Below are positions 51,701-60,530 of a DNA stretch of 64,000 nt, in pieces. The notes under the pieces are model-generated. The model saw only the letters and a program-made list of their open reading frames with translations, made no database searches and was not told the origin of the DNA. Each line of letters begins with the position of its first letter. Within the stretch, counting starts at the first letter, position 1. The DNA comes from Photobacterium sanguinicancri (lineage in GTDB: Bacteria > Pseudomonadota > Gammaproteobacteria > Enterobacterales > Vibrionaceae): the NCBI RefSeq assembly GCF_024346675.1, contig NZ_AP024851.1, positions 558,001 through 622,000 of the forward strand. Reading direction: 5' to 3'. The position numbers and the translations under genes were made by a program.

Positions 51701-52886
51701 TTATTACTCTATGGGTATTACTCAGCACACGACAGGTCACGACAACGTACGTTCGATTGCTAACTTACAAATGCTGTGTGGCAACATAGGCATTGAAGGC
51801 GGTGGTATTAATCCACTGCGTGGTCAGTCTAATGTGCAGGGTGCGTGTGACATGGGCGCGTTGCCAAACAACTTCCCGGGTTATCAGAAAGTCCATAATC
51901 CAGAGGTTCACGCAAAGTTTGCTGAAGCATGGCAGCAGCCAGCATTACCAAGCGAAGCGGGACTCACACTAACGGAAATCATTGATGCTGCTTGTCACAG
52001 TAAAGTGAAAGGCTTATTCGTGATGGGTGAGAACCCAGTGTTAAGTGATCCGAACCAAGCACACGTGATTGAAGCATTAGAGGCGTTAGACTTCTTGGTT
52101 GTACAAGATATCTTCTTAACAGAAACGGCGCAGTACGCCGATGTTGTTTTACCTTCTTGCTCATTTGCAGAAAAAGACGGCCACTTCACGAATACTGAAC
52201 GTCGTGTGCAACGTATTTCTAAAGCGGTTAACCCACCGGGTGCAGCGAAAGAAGATTGGCGTATTATTCAAGACGTGGCTCAGGCGATGGGCGCGGATTG
52301 GCAGTATGCGTCTGTGAAAGATATTACCGAAGAGATCACCCAAGTGACGCCGCAATACGCAGGTATTCATTGGGATCGCGTGGGTAAAGATGGTTTGCAG
52401 TGGCCGTGTCGTGATGAGCATCATCAAGGTACGCGCATCATGCATACTGACACCTTTACGCGCGGTAAAGGCCAGATGGCTGCTGTTCCGTTCCGCTATG
52501 CCGCTGAATTGCCAGATGATGAATTCCCATTAGTATTAACGACAGGGCGTTTATTAGAGCAGTTCCATACAGGCACAATGACACGTAAAACCAAGGGGTT
52601 AGATAACCTTGCGGGCCCTCGTGTGATGATGTCGGTTACTGATGCTGAGCGGTTAGGTATTCGTAATAGCGAAGTAGTGCGTTTATCAACACGTCGTGGC
52701 TTTATTGAAGCACCTGCGTTTGTGACAAAGCGTATGCAAGTCGGGGTAGTCTTTGTGCCTTTCCACTTTGCAGAATCACCGGCGAACCGTTTGACAACAA
52801 CAGCAACGGATCCTCATGCCAAAATCCCTGAGTTTAAGGTGGCGGCAGTGAAGTTGGAAAAAATACTTGATGAAGCTTTAGCTTAA
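48720..52886 (+). CDS. Fused formate dehydrogenase: 2Fe-2S / GltD-like flavoprotein / ferredoxin / molybdopterin subunit
   Basis: A 1388-residue cytosolic enzyme combining several electron-transfer modules. A NuoG-type 2Fe-2S domain (~1-75; Cys34, 45, 48, 61) comes first. A glutamate-synthase-small-subunit-like flavoprotein (~90-560) has FAD motif GSGPGG at 197-202 and NAD(P) motif IGGGNTA near 325. Two 4Fe-4S clusters follow (CISCGQCVDTC near 620, CVQCGACVQVC near 675), then the molybdopterin oxidoreductase core from ~705 (ICTYCGVGC). The catalytic ligand is Cys838 in HCARLCH, where FdhF has selenocysteine. It probably oxidises formate with direct transfer to NAD(P). AGAGGC precedes the ATG. 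Confidence 0.92.
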   Translation: MINVTIDGQEYALDADLSLLDAVSQHQIEIPSLCGLNQKGEKIPCGLCVVDVEGQGIQRACEIKPQAGMAVITTSEEIVSTRQKALNRIMSDHYADCEAPCQTACPAGVDIQSYLYHISQNDHQKAVEVIKRTLPMPLSIGRVCPAFCETECRRSIVDEPLAIRQLKRHAADIDLAAQESYVPEQKPAKGKSIAVVGSGPGGLTCGYYLTNEGYNVTVFESMPHAGGWLRYGIPEYRLPKAILDQEIALMCRNGMQIETSKKLGDDFTLSQLSDDFDAVCLAVGASKAVEMHYQGSGFDGCYLGVDYLKDYVTDKQYTTGKKVAVIGGGNTAIDCARTAVRAGADTTLIYRRTRDEMPAEDYEIVEAEHEGVKFHFLTNPVENIADENGRVCNVKLEKMALGEPDASGRRRPEATGEYFTEAFDTVIAAVSQKPDLSFMDNEKLDLPLTRWNTQDANPDTMHSGTGNVFSIGDFRRGPATAIEAVADGRVAAEAIDRFFNGSMEHIPVKPFNSQKAPKLKQVDTKQFESLKKVMRSVMPELTSQERESSFAEVETGFSNEDAIREAERCLECGCQANTDCKLRDFATEYKVEETEIDLGSCQKFAVDNTSEFIVFDANRCISCGQCVDTCSNQAVHGVLSFLKNEDGTSANRPECRPGFDLADDKRQGMGDSNCVQCGACVQVCPTGALTDARDKSQGRIEMLKPVDTICTYCGVGCKLTMLVDESRNQIRYVQGAKDSPVNQGMLCVKGRFGFDFVGSDERLTTPLIRRDGELQPATWEEAITLVADKLSSIKTQHGSNALAGFSSAKTTNEDNYAFQKLFRRELLTNNIDHCARLCHASTVTGLEASIGSGAMTNDIPSIKHSDLVFIIGSDTTAAHPIIGSHIKQALKQGSARLIVADPKKIDIAEHAELYVAQRPGTDVMLLNGIMQQIIENNWHDSAYIADRTEGFEALKAEVMQESYSPEKVELITGIKAADVKAMAKMIGTAERTAVYYSMGITQHTTGHDNVRSIANLQMLCGNIGIEGGGINPLRGQSNVQGACDMGALPNNFPGYQKVHNPEVHAKFAEAWQQPALPSEAGLTLTEIIDAACHSKVKGLFVMGENPVLSDPNQAHVIEALEALDFLVVQDIFLTETAQYADVVLPSCSFAEKDGHFTNTERRVQRISKAVNPPGAAKEDWRIIQDVAQAMGADWQYASVKDITEEITQVTPQYAGIHWDRVGKDGLQWPCRDEHHQGTRIMHTDTFTRGKGQMAAVPFRYAAELPDDEFPLVLTTGRLLEQFHTGTMTRKTKGLDNLAGPRVMMSVTDAERLGIRNSEVVRLSTRRGFIEAPAFVTKRMQVGVVFVPFHFAESPANRLTTTATDPHAKIPEFKVAAVKLEKILDEALA

Positions 52887-52926
52887 CGATTCAAGCTTTG
52901 AGCTGAAAATCCAGATCAAATAAAAG

Positions 52927-52955
52927 AAGGGCTACCAATGGTAGCCCTTTGTTTT
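52927..52955 (+). terminator. Intrinsic terminator of the formate dehydrogenase gene
   Basis: AAGGGCTACC (52927-52936) pairs perfectly with GGTAGCCCTT (52940-52949) around a three-base loop, followed by TGTTTT. Confidence 0.88.
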
Positions 52956-52981
52956 ATAGCGAATACAGTGTCAGTAATGAA

Positions 52982-55900
52982 TTACTGAGCTGGTGTTGGG
53001 TTAGGATCGGTTGGTTCGACAGGATCTACTGGTGGCTTACGCAGTTGTAACTGCCAGTATGTTTGATAGTGATCATCTGTTTTTTCTTCGTGACTAAGAA
53101 CAAGCGTATCACCGATGTGGAAATTCTTTTGGGTATGGCCGGTAGGGAAGCCAAATACAAATTCGTCTGTATTCCAGTTACCATCTTTGCCTCTTAAGGT
53201 AATACCATGCTGGAAAATTGCCATGATTTCATTTGGTGCATCAGGATTACTAATAGTTTGTACATTACCATCAGACGCTTGGAATCTGGAATACTTACTA
53301 TATAGATCTCCTTTTGCTTCTTTAATGGTATTGAATTTAATTTGCTGTTCAATAACACCTTCCACTTCGACATCAACAATTTCTGCGACATCAAAGTAGT
53401 AAGTATAAGATCCTTCTTCAATTTTTCGTTTTCCAGCACTATACAGAATGTGACCATCAGGCTTCACTGAAGCAACACCATATGTTTCACCTGAGTTAAG
53501 TACATCACCAGCTTCAAATAAATGTAGTTGAGGTTCTTCGGCAATAGAATCCCATAACCAATAGCCAACCGCATTTTTATATTCTTCATCGGTAATCAAA
53601 CACCCCGCACCTGAATTTTGAAGGGACTCACGTACTGCAATACTCACACTTTTTGCAGAGCTACAAGTGTAGGTACTGTCGCCTGGGTAGGTGAATTCTT
53701 GTTCAGAAATTTCAAGTGTATTTAGGTCAAGTATTCTAAGCACTGGCGGTGTAAAGTAGTTATCGCGAGAGGTTGGCAAATCGAGTAAACCAACTTGATC
53801 ATGGCTGCTGGCTAGTTGAATTATCTTACCTTCAATCTTACTATGATCACTCCACTCGGACGTTTCAAAATCAAAGACTGTGATCGTTAGGTCATTGTCA
53901 TATTGATAAATACGAATCAGACGACCATCTGCAGCAAAGAAGAAGCCTTCTCCCTGGCGGTTGACCATGTTATCTCTGAATGGACTCATATCAACAGCAG
54001 CAAGTTCACCATTTGATGGGCTGTAGCGGTAAGCTTTGTGCTCATCGACACCTGAGCTGTGTTCATTTGACGTTAGTAGGAAAATATAGCCGTTACTACT
54101 ACTCATCATTCTGCTGCGAATAAGTCTAAAGTTATCGGTTGGAAGATCGACTATGGATGCTTCACTTTCTCCTTCAGAAGTGATTTTAGTGAGGTAAAGA
54201 GGTCCATTTTTTCCTAGCCCATCTATTTGCCAGAAACGATAAAGAGTGTCACCACTCTGTGTTGCTTGAATTAGTTCTAACTCGTCTCGCCCCATTGCAT
54301 CTTTAATAGCTTGAATTGAATCATTGACTGGCTTTCTATGCCACTGATAAACATCAGCGTTATCAGCAATATTTACGCTCAGTTCAACGGCTTGTGGGCT
54401 GCTACCTACTGATACATCAACACCGAGTTCAGCAAAGATTTTTTGTAATTCAACCGGTACTTTTTGTAGTTTAAGTTTGGTATCTCCTGCACGTACAGCG
54501 CGCATTAGATCTCTGCCTTCATCGTTGTCAGCAATCTGGATGCCAGATTCATCGATTGCAGCCTCTCTAAAGCCGCTCCACTCAAAGTCTAAACCACCTT
54601 TTTCTGCGACAAATACATACTCTTTACCGTTAGAGCGAGTAAACTTGAAGCGGTAAGGGTAGCTACCACCTTCAGAAAGCAGCATGGTTCCATTTCTAGC
54701 TACTAAGTCGAAAGGCGGTTCTGAAGAGACAATCTTAGGTGCAATAACTTCTATCGTTTCTTCAAGAACCATTTCCTTGTAAGTTGCTGTAACAACAGAT
54801 TCACCTTCGATAATACCAACAGCAATACCGTTCTCGTCAATGGTTAAAATTTCGGGGTTACTGGTTGCCCAAGCAATATCTTCGGAAATGACAGAAACCG
54901 AACCATCGCTGTATTCACCGTTCAGAGTGAGCTGCAGTGTCTCTTCTCGTGATATGGCGTTGTTTGGCAAATTGAGGCTAAGATCTAATAGCTCGGTTAT
55001 CACTTCAAAATCTTGAGTAACCGTATTTTCACCAACAGTCGCGGTGATAGTTGCAGTTCCGACACCTTTACCAATGAATAGGCCGTTACCTAGTGACTCT
55101 ACAATTGTAGAGTCACTTGAAACCCATGTTGCTTCATTCGTAAAGTCGATGATGTAATCATTTTCATGTATGCCTTCAGCACTTACTTGGAATTGCTTGT
55201 TGAATAACTGCTCATGTTGGTTGAAACCTAATCGCAGTTCGGTTAATACAGCTTCCTGTGCAGTGATTTTAATGGTCGATGTTTCGTCCATGTAAGATGC
55301 AGAGAGGTTAATATCACCTGCCGCTGCAATGTAGGCTTGACCATTTTCAAGCTTAATTGCATTTTCTGGTGAGTAAGATATATCTGATAGAGAAGTTACA
55401 TCAGATACTGTACCGTTTGACCAATTAGCTGAAATAGTCGGGGTGATTTTATCGCCAACAGTTACAGATTTGCCAACGCCAGATAATGTAATGCTTGTAA
55501 GTGCAGTATCACCCATATCAACGGCAATTGTTTCAGTGGTGATTATATCGCCGTATTGTGCTTTTATGCTGATATAACCTGCTTTTTTAACTTCCCAGTA
55601 AGTCCCTTTATTCTCTAAAGCGTCAGTGGGAGTAATTGCATAAACTGTCTCACTTGATACATTTTTTGACGTCATGTTAGTGAACAGAGCATGTGCGGTC
55701 GGGAAAACTTTATCACCAATACTGGCTGTTTCTGGAATACCGCTGATCGACAGATTATAGATAGTCGGTTTAGTGAAGTCTGGCGTAGTAATATCGTCGT
55801 ATTTTACTTCCCAAGAGGAAATATCTTTAAAGCGATGTTTTTCTTGTTCTAAGAACCATTTGTCAGCAAATAATGCATCCCATGCTTGTTTGTATTGTGA

Positions 55901-56527
55901 TGTATTTTGTGTATGCCAATTATTCCATTTCTCCTCGTCGCGAAGAGCACGAAGCCAAAGTATTGTATTTTTATAGCCACCCAAAGATGCTGAATTATCA
56001 ATAATGGCTTTAAGGCCAGCACCGTATCGAATTATGAGCGGTTCAGTGTAATTTCTATCGAAAGTTAAATAGAGGTCCCATTCTGTGCTAGAAACAAAAT
56101 CATTTTTATCGGTATCAGCTAATACATATTCAACGGTTGAAAAATTGCTGATTAATGCTGAGTTCTTTTTATTATTAAAAGCCTGCTCTAAGCTTCTACC
56201 ATCGTACTCGTGCAAGATGATGTCATCGCGAATCGCTTTGTATGTGATTGGGTGTGACTTGATTTTTTCGAATTCAGAGTTTTTGATTGATGCATTGATA
56301 ACATACTTACCATCGGCATTTGTTTTACCTGAAGCAAGTAACTGTGTACCGGCATAAACAGAAACCGTTGCATCCGCGATAGGACCATCATAAACGTTAC
56401 CCACGAAAGTTAATGATTTCTTATCAACTTTTGGATCTGGGGTTGTATCTGAATTTGAATTATCGTCACTACCACACGCAGTGAGCATTACAATGAGTGG
56501 AACACTCATCCAACAGGGCTTGTACAT
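52982..56527 (-). CDS. Large Ig-like (Big2) surface lipoprotein
   Basis: An 1181-residue lipoprotein with lipobox LTAC at residues 15-18 and a serine/aspartate-rich linker. A carboxypeptidase-regulatory-like domain follows (~38-90, VYDGPIADATVSVYAGTQLLASGKTNADGKYVI). A helical region with many tryptophans lies at ~140-250. Tandem Ig-like Big2-type repeats occupy ~260-600 (for example WATSNPEILTIDENGIAVGIIEGESVVTATY). A ~550-residue C-terminal part of short strands resembles a beta-propeller, with a proline-rich end. No LPXTG-type sorting signal is seen. It is likely displayed on the outer membrane; the ligand is unknown. AAGGAAAA precedes the ATG. Confidence 0.85.
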   Translation of the reverse strand: MYKPCWMSVPLIVMLTACGSDDNSNSDTTPDPKVDKKSLTFVGNVYDGPIADATVSVYAGTQLLASGKTNADGKYVINASIKNSEFEKIKSHPITYKAIRDDIILHEYDGRSLEQAFNNKKNSALISNFSTVEYVLADTDKNDFVSSTEWDLYLTFDRNYTEPLIIRYGAGLKAIIDNSASLGGYKNTILWLRALRDEEKWNNWHTQNTSQYKQAWDALFADKWFLEQEKHRFKDISSWEVKYDDITTPDFTKPTIYNLSISGIPETASIGDKVFPTAHALFTNMTSKNVSSETVYAITPTDALENKGTYWEVKKAGYISIKAQYGDIITTETIAVDMGDTALTSITLSGVGKSVTVGDKITPTISANWSNGTVSDVTSLSDISYSPENAIKLENGQAYIAAAGDINLSASYMDETSTIKITAQEAVLTELRLGFNQHEQLFNKQFQVSAEGIHENDYIIDFTNEATWVSSDSTIVESLGNGLFIGKGVGTATITATVGENTVTQDFEVITELLDLSLNLPNNAISREETLQLTLNGEYSDGSVSVISEDIAWATSNPEILTIDENGIAVGIIEGESVVTATYKEMVLEETIEVIAPKIVSSEPPFDLVARNGTMLLSEGGSYPYRFKFTRSNGKEYVFVAEKGGLDFEWSGFREAAIDESGIQIADNDEGRDLMRAVRAGDTKLKLQKVPVELQKIFAELGVDVSVGSSPQAVELSVNIADNADVYQWHRKPVNDSIQAIKDAMGRDELELIQATQSGDTLYRFWQIDGLGKNGPLYLTKITSEGESEASIVDLPTDNFRLIRSRMMSSSNGYIFLLTSNEHSSGVDEHKAYRYSPSNGELAAVDMSPFRDNMVNRQGEGFFFAADGRLIRIYQYDNDLTITVFDFETSEWSDHSKIEGKIIQLASSHDQVGLLDLPTSRDNYFTPPVLRILDLNTLEISEQEFTYPGDSTYTCSSAKSVSIAVRESLQNSGAGCLITDEEYKNAVGYWLWDSIAEEPQLHLFEAGDVLNSGETYGVASVKPDGHILYSAGKRKIEEGSYTYYFDVAEIVDVEVEGVIEQQIKFNTIKEAKGDLYSKYSRFQASDGNVQTISNPDAPNEIMAIFQHGITLRGKDGNWNTDEFVFGFPTGHTQKNFHIGDTLVLSHEEKTDDHYQTYWQLQLRKPPVDPVEPTDPNPTPAQ

Positions 56528-57019
56528 TTATTTTCCTTAATAAAAGACGAGGTATAGTTAATGCACTCGTCATAAATATGCCGTGTGAAATTAAAATATG
56601 TTTATCAAAATATGAATTAAGAATTGAATCTAATTCGGGTGAGGAAGATAAATGTAGGAGCAATAAATTACAACGTTTTAATATATAAAATTAAGTCGGA
56701 TTGTTTTTGTTATTTATATTATTGTCCATTACATTTTGTTTTGATTTACTGTTAGATTGGTTATTTGTTTCCTTAATTAAATCTTTAATATTCATGAGCT
56801 TATATTGTCTATTTTGTTTTTAAAAGATAGCGATGAAATGTTTTTTGAATTAAAGTGATGATTGTTAATTACTTATATTTGTGAAATAAATCCAAAGTGA
56901 CTGTAGTTTAATTCTGATTATGTATATTTAAACGTTTTCTGCTTTTTAAGTCCATTTCAATTTAATAACGAAATGTATCGTCAGTATCTCTTTTGTCGTG
57001 CGACTTACTTCACTATGGC

Positions 57020-57055
57020 AAAGCCAAAGCCAAAGCCAAAGCCAAAGCCAAAGCC
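57020..57055. repeat. Hexanucleotide repeat (AAAGCC)6
   Basis: Six perfect tandem copies of AAAGCC lie in the non-coding stretch. A 6-base unit cannot shift a frame, so classical phase variation by frameshift is not expected, but copy number could change spacing in a promoter region. On the minus strand it reads as a Leu-Trp run in a weak open frame that is judged spurious. Confidence 0.95.
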
Positions 57056-57262
57056 GCGATTGATAATATTTAGACTCGATAAGTGCAAAAATTTGCTCAA
57101 AAACGCACACACCAACAATGAAAAGTAAAATTCCACATTTAAATCTGCATAACATCAGGATTCTTCGTATAAATAAGGTGTATCTCACCAAAATTGCAAC
57201 ATAGACATGATTAATGGTTACAGGTGGGCTATTTGAAATGATTTCTTACAATGTTGGTTGTG

Positions 57263-57284
57263 TTAACATTGATTTAACATTGAT
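57263..57284. repeat. Tandem 11-base direct repeat TTAACATTGAT
   Basis: Two exact head-to-tail copies (57263-57273 and 57274-57284), one helical turn apart, lie about 190 bases upstream of the small membrane protein gene at 57474. The spacing suits a regulator that binds one DNA face, but no known box is matched. Confidence 0.6.
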
Positions 57285-57473
57285 ATGTGCGCTATCTGAA
57301 AAACAACATGTTGCAATGTTACAGAATGTAAATTTATGAAAAATAATGTGATTAGATCGAGGTGGTATATTTAGGTGGTATGAAAAGTGTGCGATTCATG
57401 GGAAAATGCATCTGTCAATCGAGTAGCACGTTGAAAGGATGCTTTCTAATTTATTTGCACTAAAGAGGTGTGT

Positions 57474-57854
57474 ATGAAACTTGGTATTATTTTCCTTATC
57501 TCTATCGTCGCTGGTATTTTTTCGGGCGAGCACTATCACTCTTTTGTTGCCGGTTTTGCGGTTGCAGCAATTGCAGTCGGCAGTGGTTACTGGCTAGCGT
57601 TTCGAAGTTCAACACGCTATCCGCAACTTGCTTTACTCATGTTGCTGCTAGGCCTTGCGGCTAAAATGGTAGTCACTGTAGTGGGGGTGATGTGGAGTTT
57701 AGAAGCGAACCTGATTAATTCACCAATTGTGTTTTCATTGTCTTATTTGTTCTTCTCTATTGTTGTGACATACGGTTATTCAAAACTGCGTGAATACCAA
57801 ATGCAAAAACGTAGTGTAAAAGAGAAGCAAAAACTGCAAACGCAACCTGCGTAA
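57474..57854 (+). CDS. Small four-span membrane protein, AtpI-like in outline
   Basis: A ~126-residue protein with four predicted spans: LGIIFLISIVAGIFSG, FVAGFAVAAIAVGSGYWLAF, LLMLLLGLAAKMVVTVVGVMW and IVFSLSYLFFSIVVTYGY, and a basic C-terminal tail. Size and span pattern, with Lys in the third span, are reminiscent of AtpI (ATP synthase subunit I), but no ATP synthase genes are near and the sequence match is weak. The ATG at 57474 has GAGGT four bases upstream. It is convergent with the methyltransferase gene across a strong terminator. Confidence 0.7.
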   Translation: MKLGIIFLISIVAGIFSGEHYHSFVAGFAVAAIAVGSGYWLAFRSSTRYPQLALLMLLLGLAAKMVVTVVGVMWSLEANLINSPIVFSLSYLFFSIVVTYGYSKLREYQMQKRSVKEKQKLQTQPA

Positions 57855-57873
57855 TGCGAATTTAACCTTCTTC

Positions 57874-57909
57874 AAAAAAACGGGCTATCATGAGATAGCC
57901 CGTTTTTTT
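57874..57909. terminator. Bidirectional intrinsic terminator
   Basis: AAAAAAACGGGCTATC (57874-57889) pairs over 16 bp with GATAGCCCGTTTTTTT (57894-57909) around ATGA, between convergent genes. Confidence 0.95.
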
Positions 57910-57920
57910 ATGCATATCGT

Positions 57921-58376
57921 TTAGTGGTGTGAGAAGTTCTCACCTTTTGCCAAGCGATCGTACAAAATTACGTTAACAGCGGCTGCTAAGTTCATGCAGC
58001 CTTTTGTTGGTACATAGATAGTTTCGCGACAAAAACTAGTGATCTCTTTTTTCAAGCTGCCATCTTCAGGGCCAAAAATATAAAAAGCACGTTCTGGGTG
58101 TTTGTAATCGGGTAGTGGTTTTGCATCATCGGATAGCTCCACTGCAACTGGTACACAACCTAAAGGCAATACAGCTTTAAGATCTTCAACGCCGATCAGT
58201 GGGATATCGCGATGTACGTTTTTGGTGTCGGTGCAAAACTGTTTGGCAAGGTCATATCGTGTACCCGTATAAAAAACAGAATTCACGCCGTAACAGCCTG
58301 CGGCACGCATCACTGAACCAACATTTTCAGGGGTCTTAGGGTTAAAAAGCCCTACACAAGAGTAACCTTTGCTCAT
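57921..58376 (-). CDS. SpoU/TrmH-family RNA 2'-O-methyltransferase
   Basis: A ~151-residue SPOUT-fold methyltransferase that uses S-adenosylmethionine on tRNA or rRNA ribose. The three family motifs are present: NVGSVMRAAGCYG (motif 1), FYIFGPEDGSLKKE (motif 2) and IYVPTKGCMNLAAAVNVILYDRL (motif 3), which together form the knot. There is no extra RNA-binding domain, so it is a minimal, probably dimeric enzyme like TrmL, but the sequence is not TrmL itself. The ATG at 58376 or 58385 could be the start. The target nucleotide is unknown. Confidence 0.88.
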   Translation of the reverse strand: MSKGYSCVGLFNPKTPENVGSVMRAAGCYGVNSVFYTGTRYDLAKQFCTDTKNVHRDIPLIGVEDLKAVLPLGCVPVAVELSDDAKPLPDYKHPERAFYIFGPEDGSLKKEITSFCRETIYVPTKGCMNLAAAVNVILYDRLAKGENFSHH

Positions 58377-58612
58377 AACACTCATCTTCAAAATTAAATG
58401 AAGCCGAATTATACGGATTTTTGCGATAAAAATCAGGAGATTTATATCTTCTTGAATCTGTTACGTAATAGCGTGTCTTTTACCTCCGTTCTTCTAAGAA
58501 TATCAAGGCGATAAGTTGTTGAATCGAGACTTATGTCCTATCGTATTATTATGATAATTATGCTTTTTTTAGCTTTTGTTGTGCTTGCGAGTATGATCGG
58601 TGGGAGATTTTT

Positions 58613-60427
58613 ATGCAGAGGAAGTTATCGTTAGCTGCTGCAATAGTAATGATGAGTGCGCAGCTTGTTCATGCGGAAGTAGTAGAAACGACCCGCTTAA
58701 TTGGTTTTGGTGAAGCAAAATACCCACGTGATTTCGCCCATTTCGATTACGTTAACCCCAAAGCACTCAAAGGGGGGAATATCACCTACTCACGTGTTGG
58801 TACCTTTGATAGTTTTAATCGCTTTGGTACGCGTGGTGTTTCTTCTGCGGGTGCAGAAGCTATTTACGACACCTTATTTCTGCCTTCAGAAGATGAAATA
58901 GAAAGCTATTATCCGCTCATAGCCAGTAAGGCTCGCTATAACGATGATTATGCGTGGATGGAAATCGACCTGAATCCTAATGCTGTTTTTCACGACGGTC
59001 ATCCCATAACCGCTGAAGATGTTGCCTTTACCTTCATGAAGTTCTCAACTGAAGGGGTGCCGCAATATCGAATTTACTACAAAGACGTTAAGTCGGTAGA
59101 AGCGAAGTCCACACGAACGGTTCGGATAGAGATGGCGAAACCTAATCGAGAAATTTTACTTTCGTTAGTACAAGGTATGGCGGTATTACCTAAGCACTAT
59201 TGGGAAGGTAAAGACTTGGGTGAGCCTCTTAATGAGCCACCTTTAGGTAGCGGTATTTATAAAGTCTCGGATTATAAGGCGGGGCAAAGTGTTACTTACG
59301 CGAGAGTCAAAGACTACTGGGCGGCTGATTTACCGGTGAATGTTGGTCGTCATAATTTCGATACTATTCGTTATGATTATTACCGTGACGAGACGGTAAC
59401 GCTTGAAGCGTTTAAAGCGGGAGAATACGATTTTCGCCAAGAGAATGTTGCTAAGTTTTGGGCGACGCTTTATCAGGGCAAAAACTTTGATAATGGTCTG
59501 ATTAAGAAAGAAGAAATCGCCCACGAAATTCCACAGTCGATGCAGGCTTTTGTTTTTAATACCGAACGTAATGTTTTCAAAGATGTTCGAGTGAGAGAAG
59601 CATTGAATTATGCGCTCGACTTTTCATGGATGAACAAGACGCTTTTTTATGATCAATACACACGCACCCGCAGCTACTTTCAAAATACAGATTATGAAGC
59701 GAAAGCTTTGCCTTCTGAGGCAGAGAAAACCTTACTTGAATCCATTAAAGATCAGATACCCGCCCGTGTTTTTACCCAAACATACCAACCGCCAATGTCT
59801 GATGGTTCAGGGCGTATTCGTACTAACTTAAGAAAAGCCCTTAGTCTGCTAAAAGAAGCAGGGTGGGAGCTAAACAATAAGGTGATGACGAATGTTAAAA
59901 CGGGGGAAACCCTTGATTTTGAACTGCTGATTTACAGCCCAACCACAGAACGCATCGCCATTCCTGTTCAGAAAAATTTGAAACTGATTGGTGTGAACAT
60001 GAAGATTCGCACTGTAGATACTACCCAGTATGTGAAACGCCTTCGTGACCGAGATTTTGACATGGTTTCGCATGGCTATGGGGCTAATCGTTACCCAAGC
60101 CGTAACTTGTTGATTGCATGGAACAGTAACTATATCGACAGTTCTTACAATACCGCGGGAGTAAAAGACCCTGCGGTTGATTATCTGACTCAAAAGATTG
60201 CAGAGAACCAAGATGATCCTGAATTACTGTTAGATTACGGCCGTGCTTTAGACCGTGTATTGCAGTGGAATTTCTATGTGATCCCGCAGTGGCATTTAAG
60301 CAAATTCCGTATAGCCACTTGGGATAAATTCGCGCGTCCTGCTATTCGTCCCAAATACACGCTAGGGGAAGATACCTGGTGGGTTGATACCGAGAAAGTG
60401 AAAAGGTTGCCGAAGAAGCGCCAATAG
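58613..60427 (+). CDS. yejA: Periplasmic oligopeptide-binding protein YejA
   Basis: A 604-residue family-5 solute-binding protein with a signal peptide ending in VHA. The mature start EVVETTRLIGFGEAKYPRDFAHFDYVNPKALKGG is characteristic of YejA, and the core has LNPNAVFHDGHPITAEDVAFTF and the C-terminal LDRVLQWNFYVIPQWHLSKFRIA. In E. coli YejA feeds the YejBEF transporter, which imports formylated peptides including microcin C and supports peptide resistance. GGGAG lies before the ATG. It is followed by yejB after 103 bases. Confidence 0.95.
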   Translation: MQRKLSLAAAIVMMSAQLVHAEVVETTRLIGFGEAKYPRDFAHFDYVNPKALKGGNITYSRVGTFDSFNRFGTRGVSSAGAEAIYDTLFLPSEDEIESYYPLIASKARYNDDYAWMEIDLNPNAVFHDGHPITAEDVAFTFMKFSTEGVPQYRIYYKDVKSVEAKSTRTVRIEMAKPNREILLSLVQGMAVLPKHYWEGKDLGEPLNEPPLGSGIYKVSDYKAGQSVTYARVKDYWAADLPVNVGRHNFDTIRYDYYRDETVTLEAFKAGEYDFRQENVAKFWATLYQGKNFDNGLIKKEEIAHEIPQSMQAFVFNTERNVFKDVRVREALNYALDFSWMNKTLFYDQYTRTRSYFQNTDYEAKALPSEAEKTLLESIKDQIPARVFTQTYQPPMSDGSGRIRTNLRKALSLLKEAGWELNNKVMTNVKTGETLDFELLIYSPTTERIAIPVQKNLKLIGVNMKIRTVDTTQYVKRLRDRDFDMVSHGYGANRYPSRNLLIAWNSNYIDSSYNTAGVKDPAVDYLTQKIAENQDDPELLLDYGRALDRVLQWNFYVIPQWHLSKFRIATWDKFARPAIRPKYTLGEDTWWVDTEKVKRLPKKRQ

Positions 60428-60530
60428 AGCTGTATCTGTAATGGCTGCATGATGGTTCGTAATGAGCACGAACTGACTAAGGTAAAATAATCATAAGGAG
60501 TGTTGGCACTGGTGTGGCCAACAAAATGGT

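Larger units (their letters stand above)
56528..57473. other. 946-base AT-rich non-coding region
   Basis: No convincing gene is present; the few open frames lack ribosome sites. The region is markedly AT-rich compared with its neighbours. It includes a six-copy hexamer repeat at 57020-57055 and a tandem 11-base repeat at 57263-57284. Confidence 0.5.

Noticed and set aside
56946..57191. 81-codon minus-strand frame containing a Leu-Trp run
   Set aside because: The run comes from the AAAGCC microsatellite, the start is TTG without a ribosome site, and composition is not protein-like.
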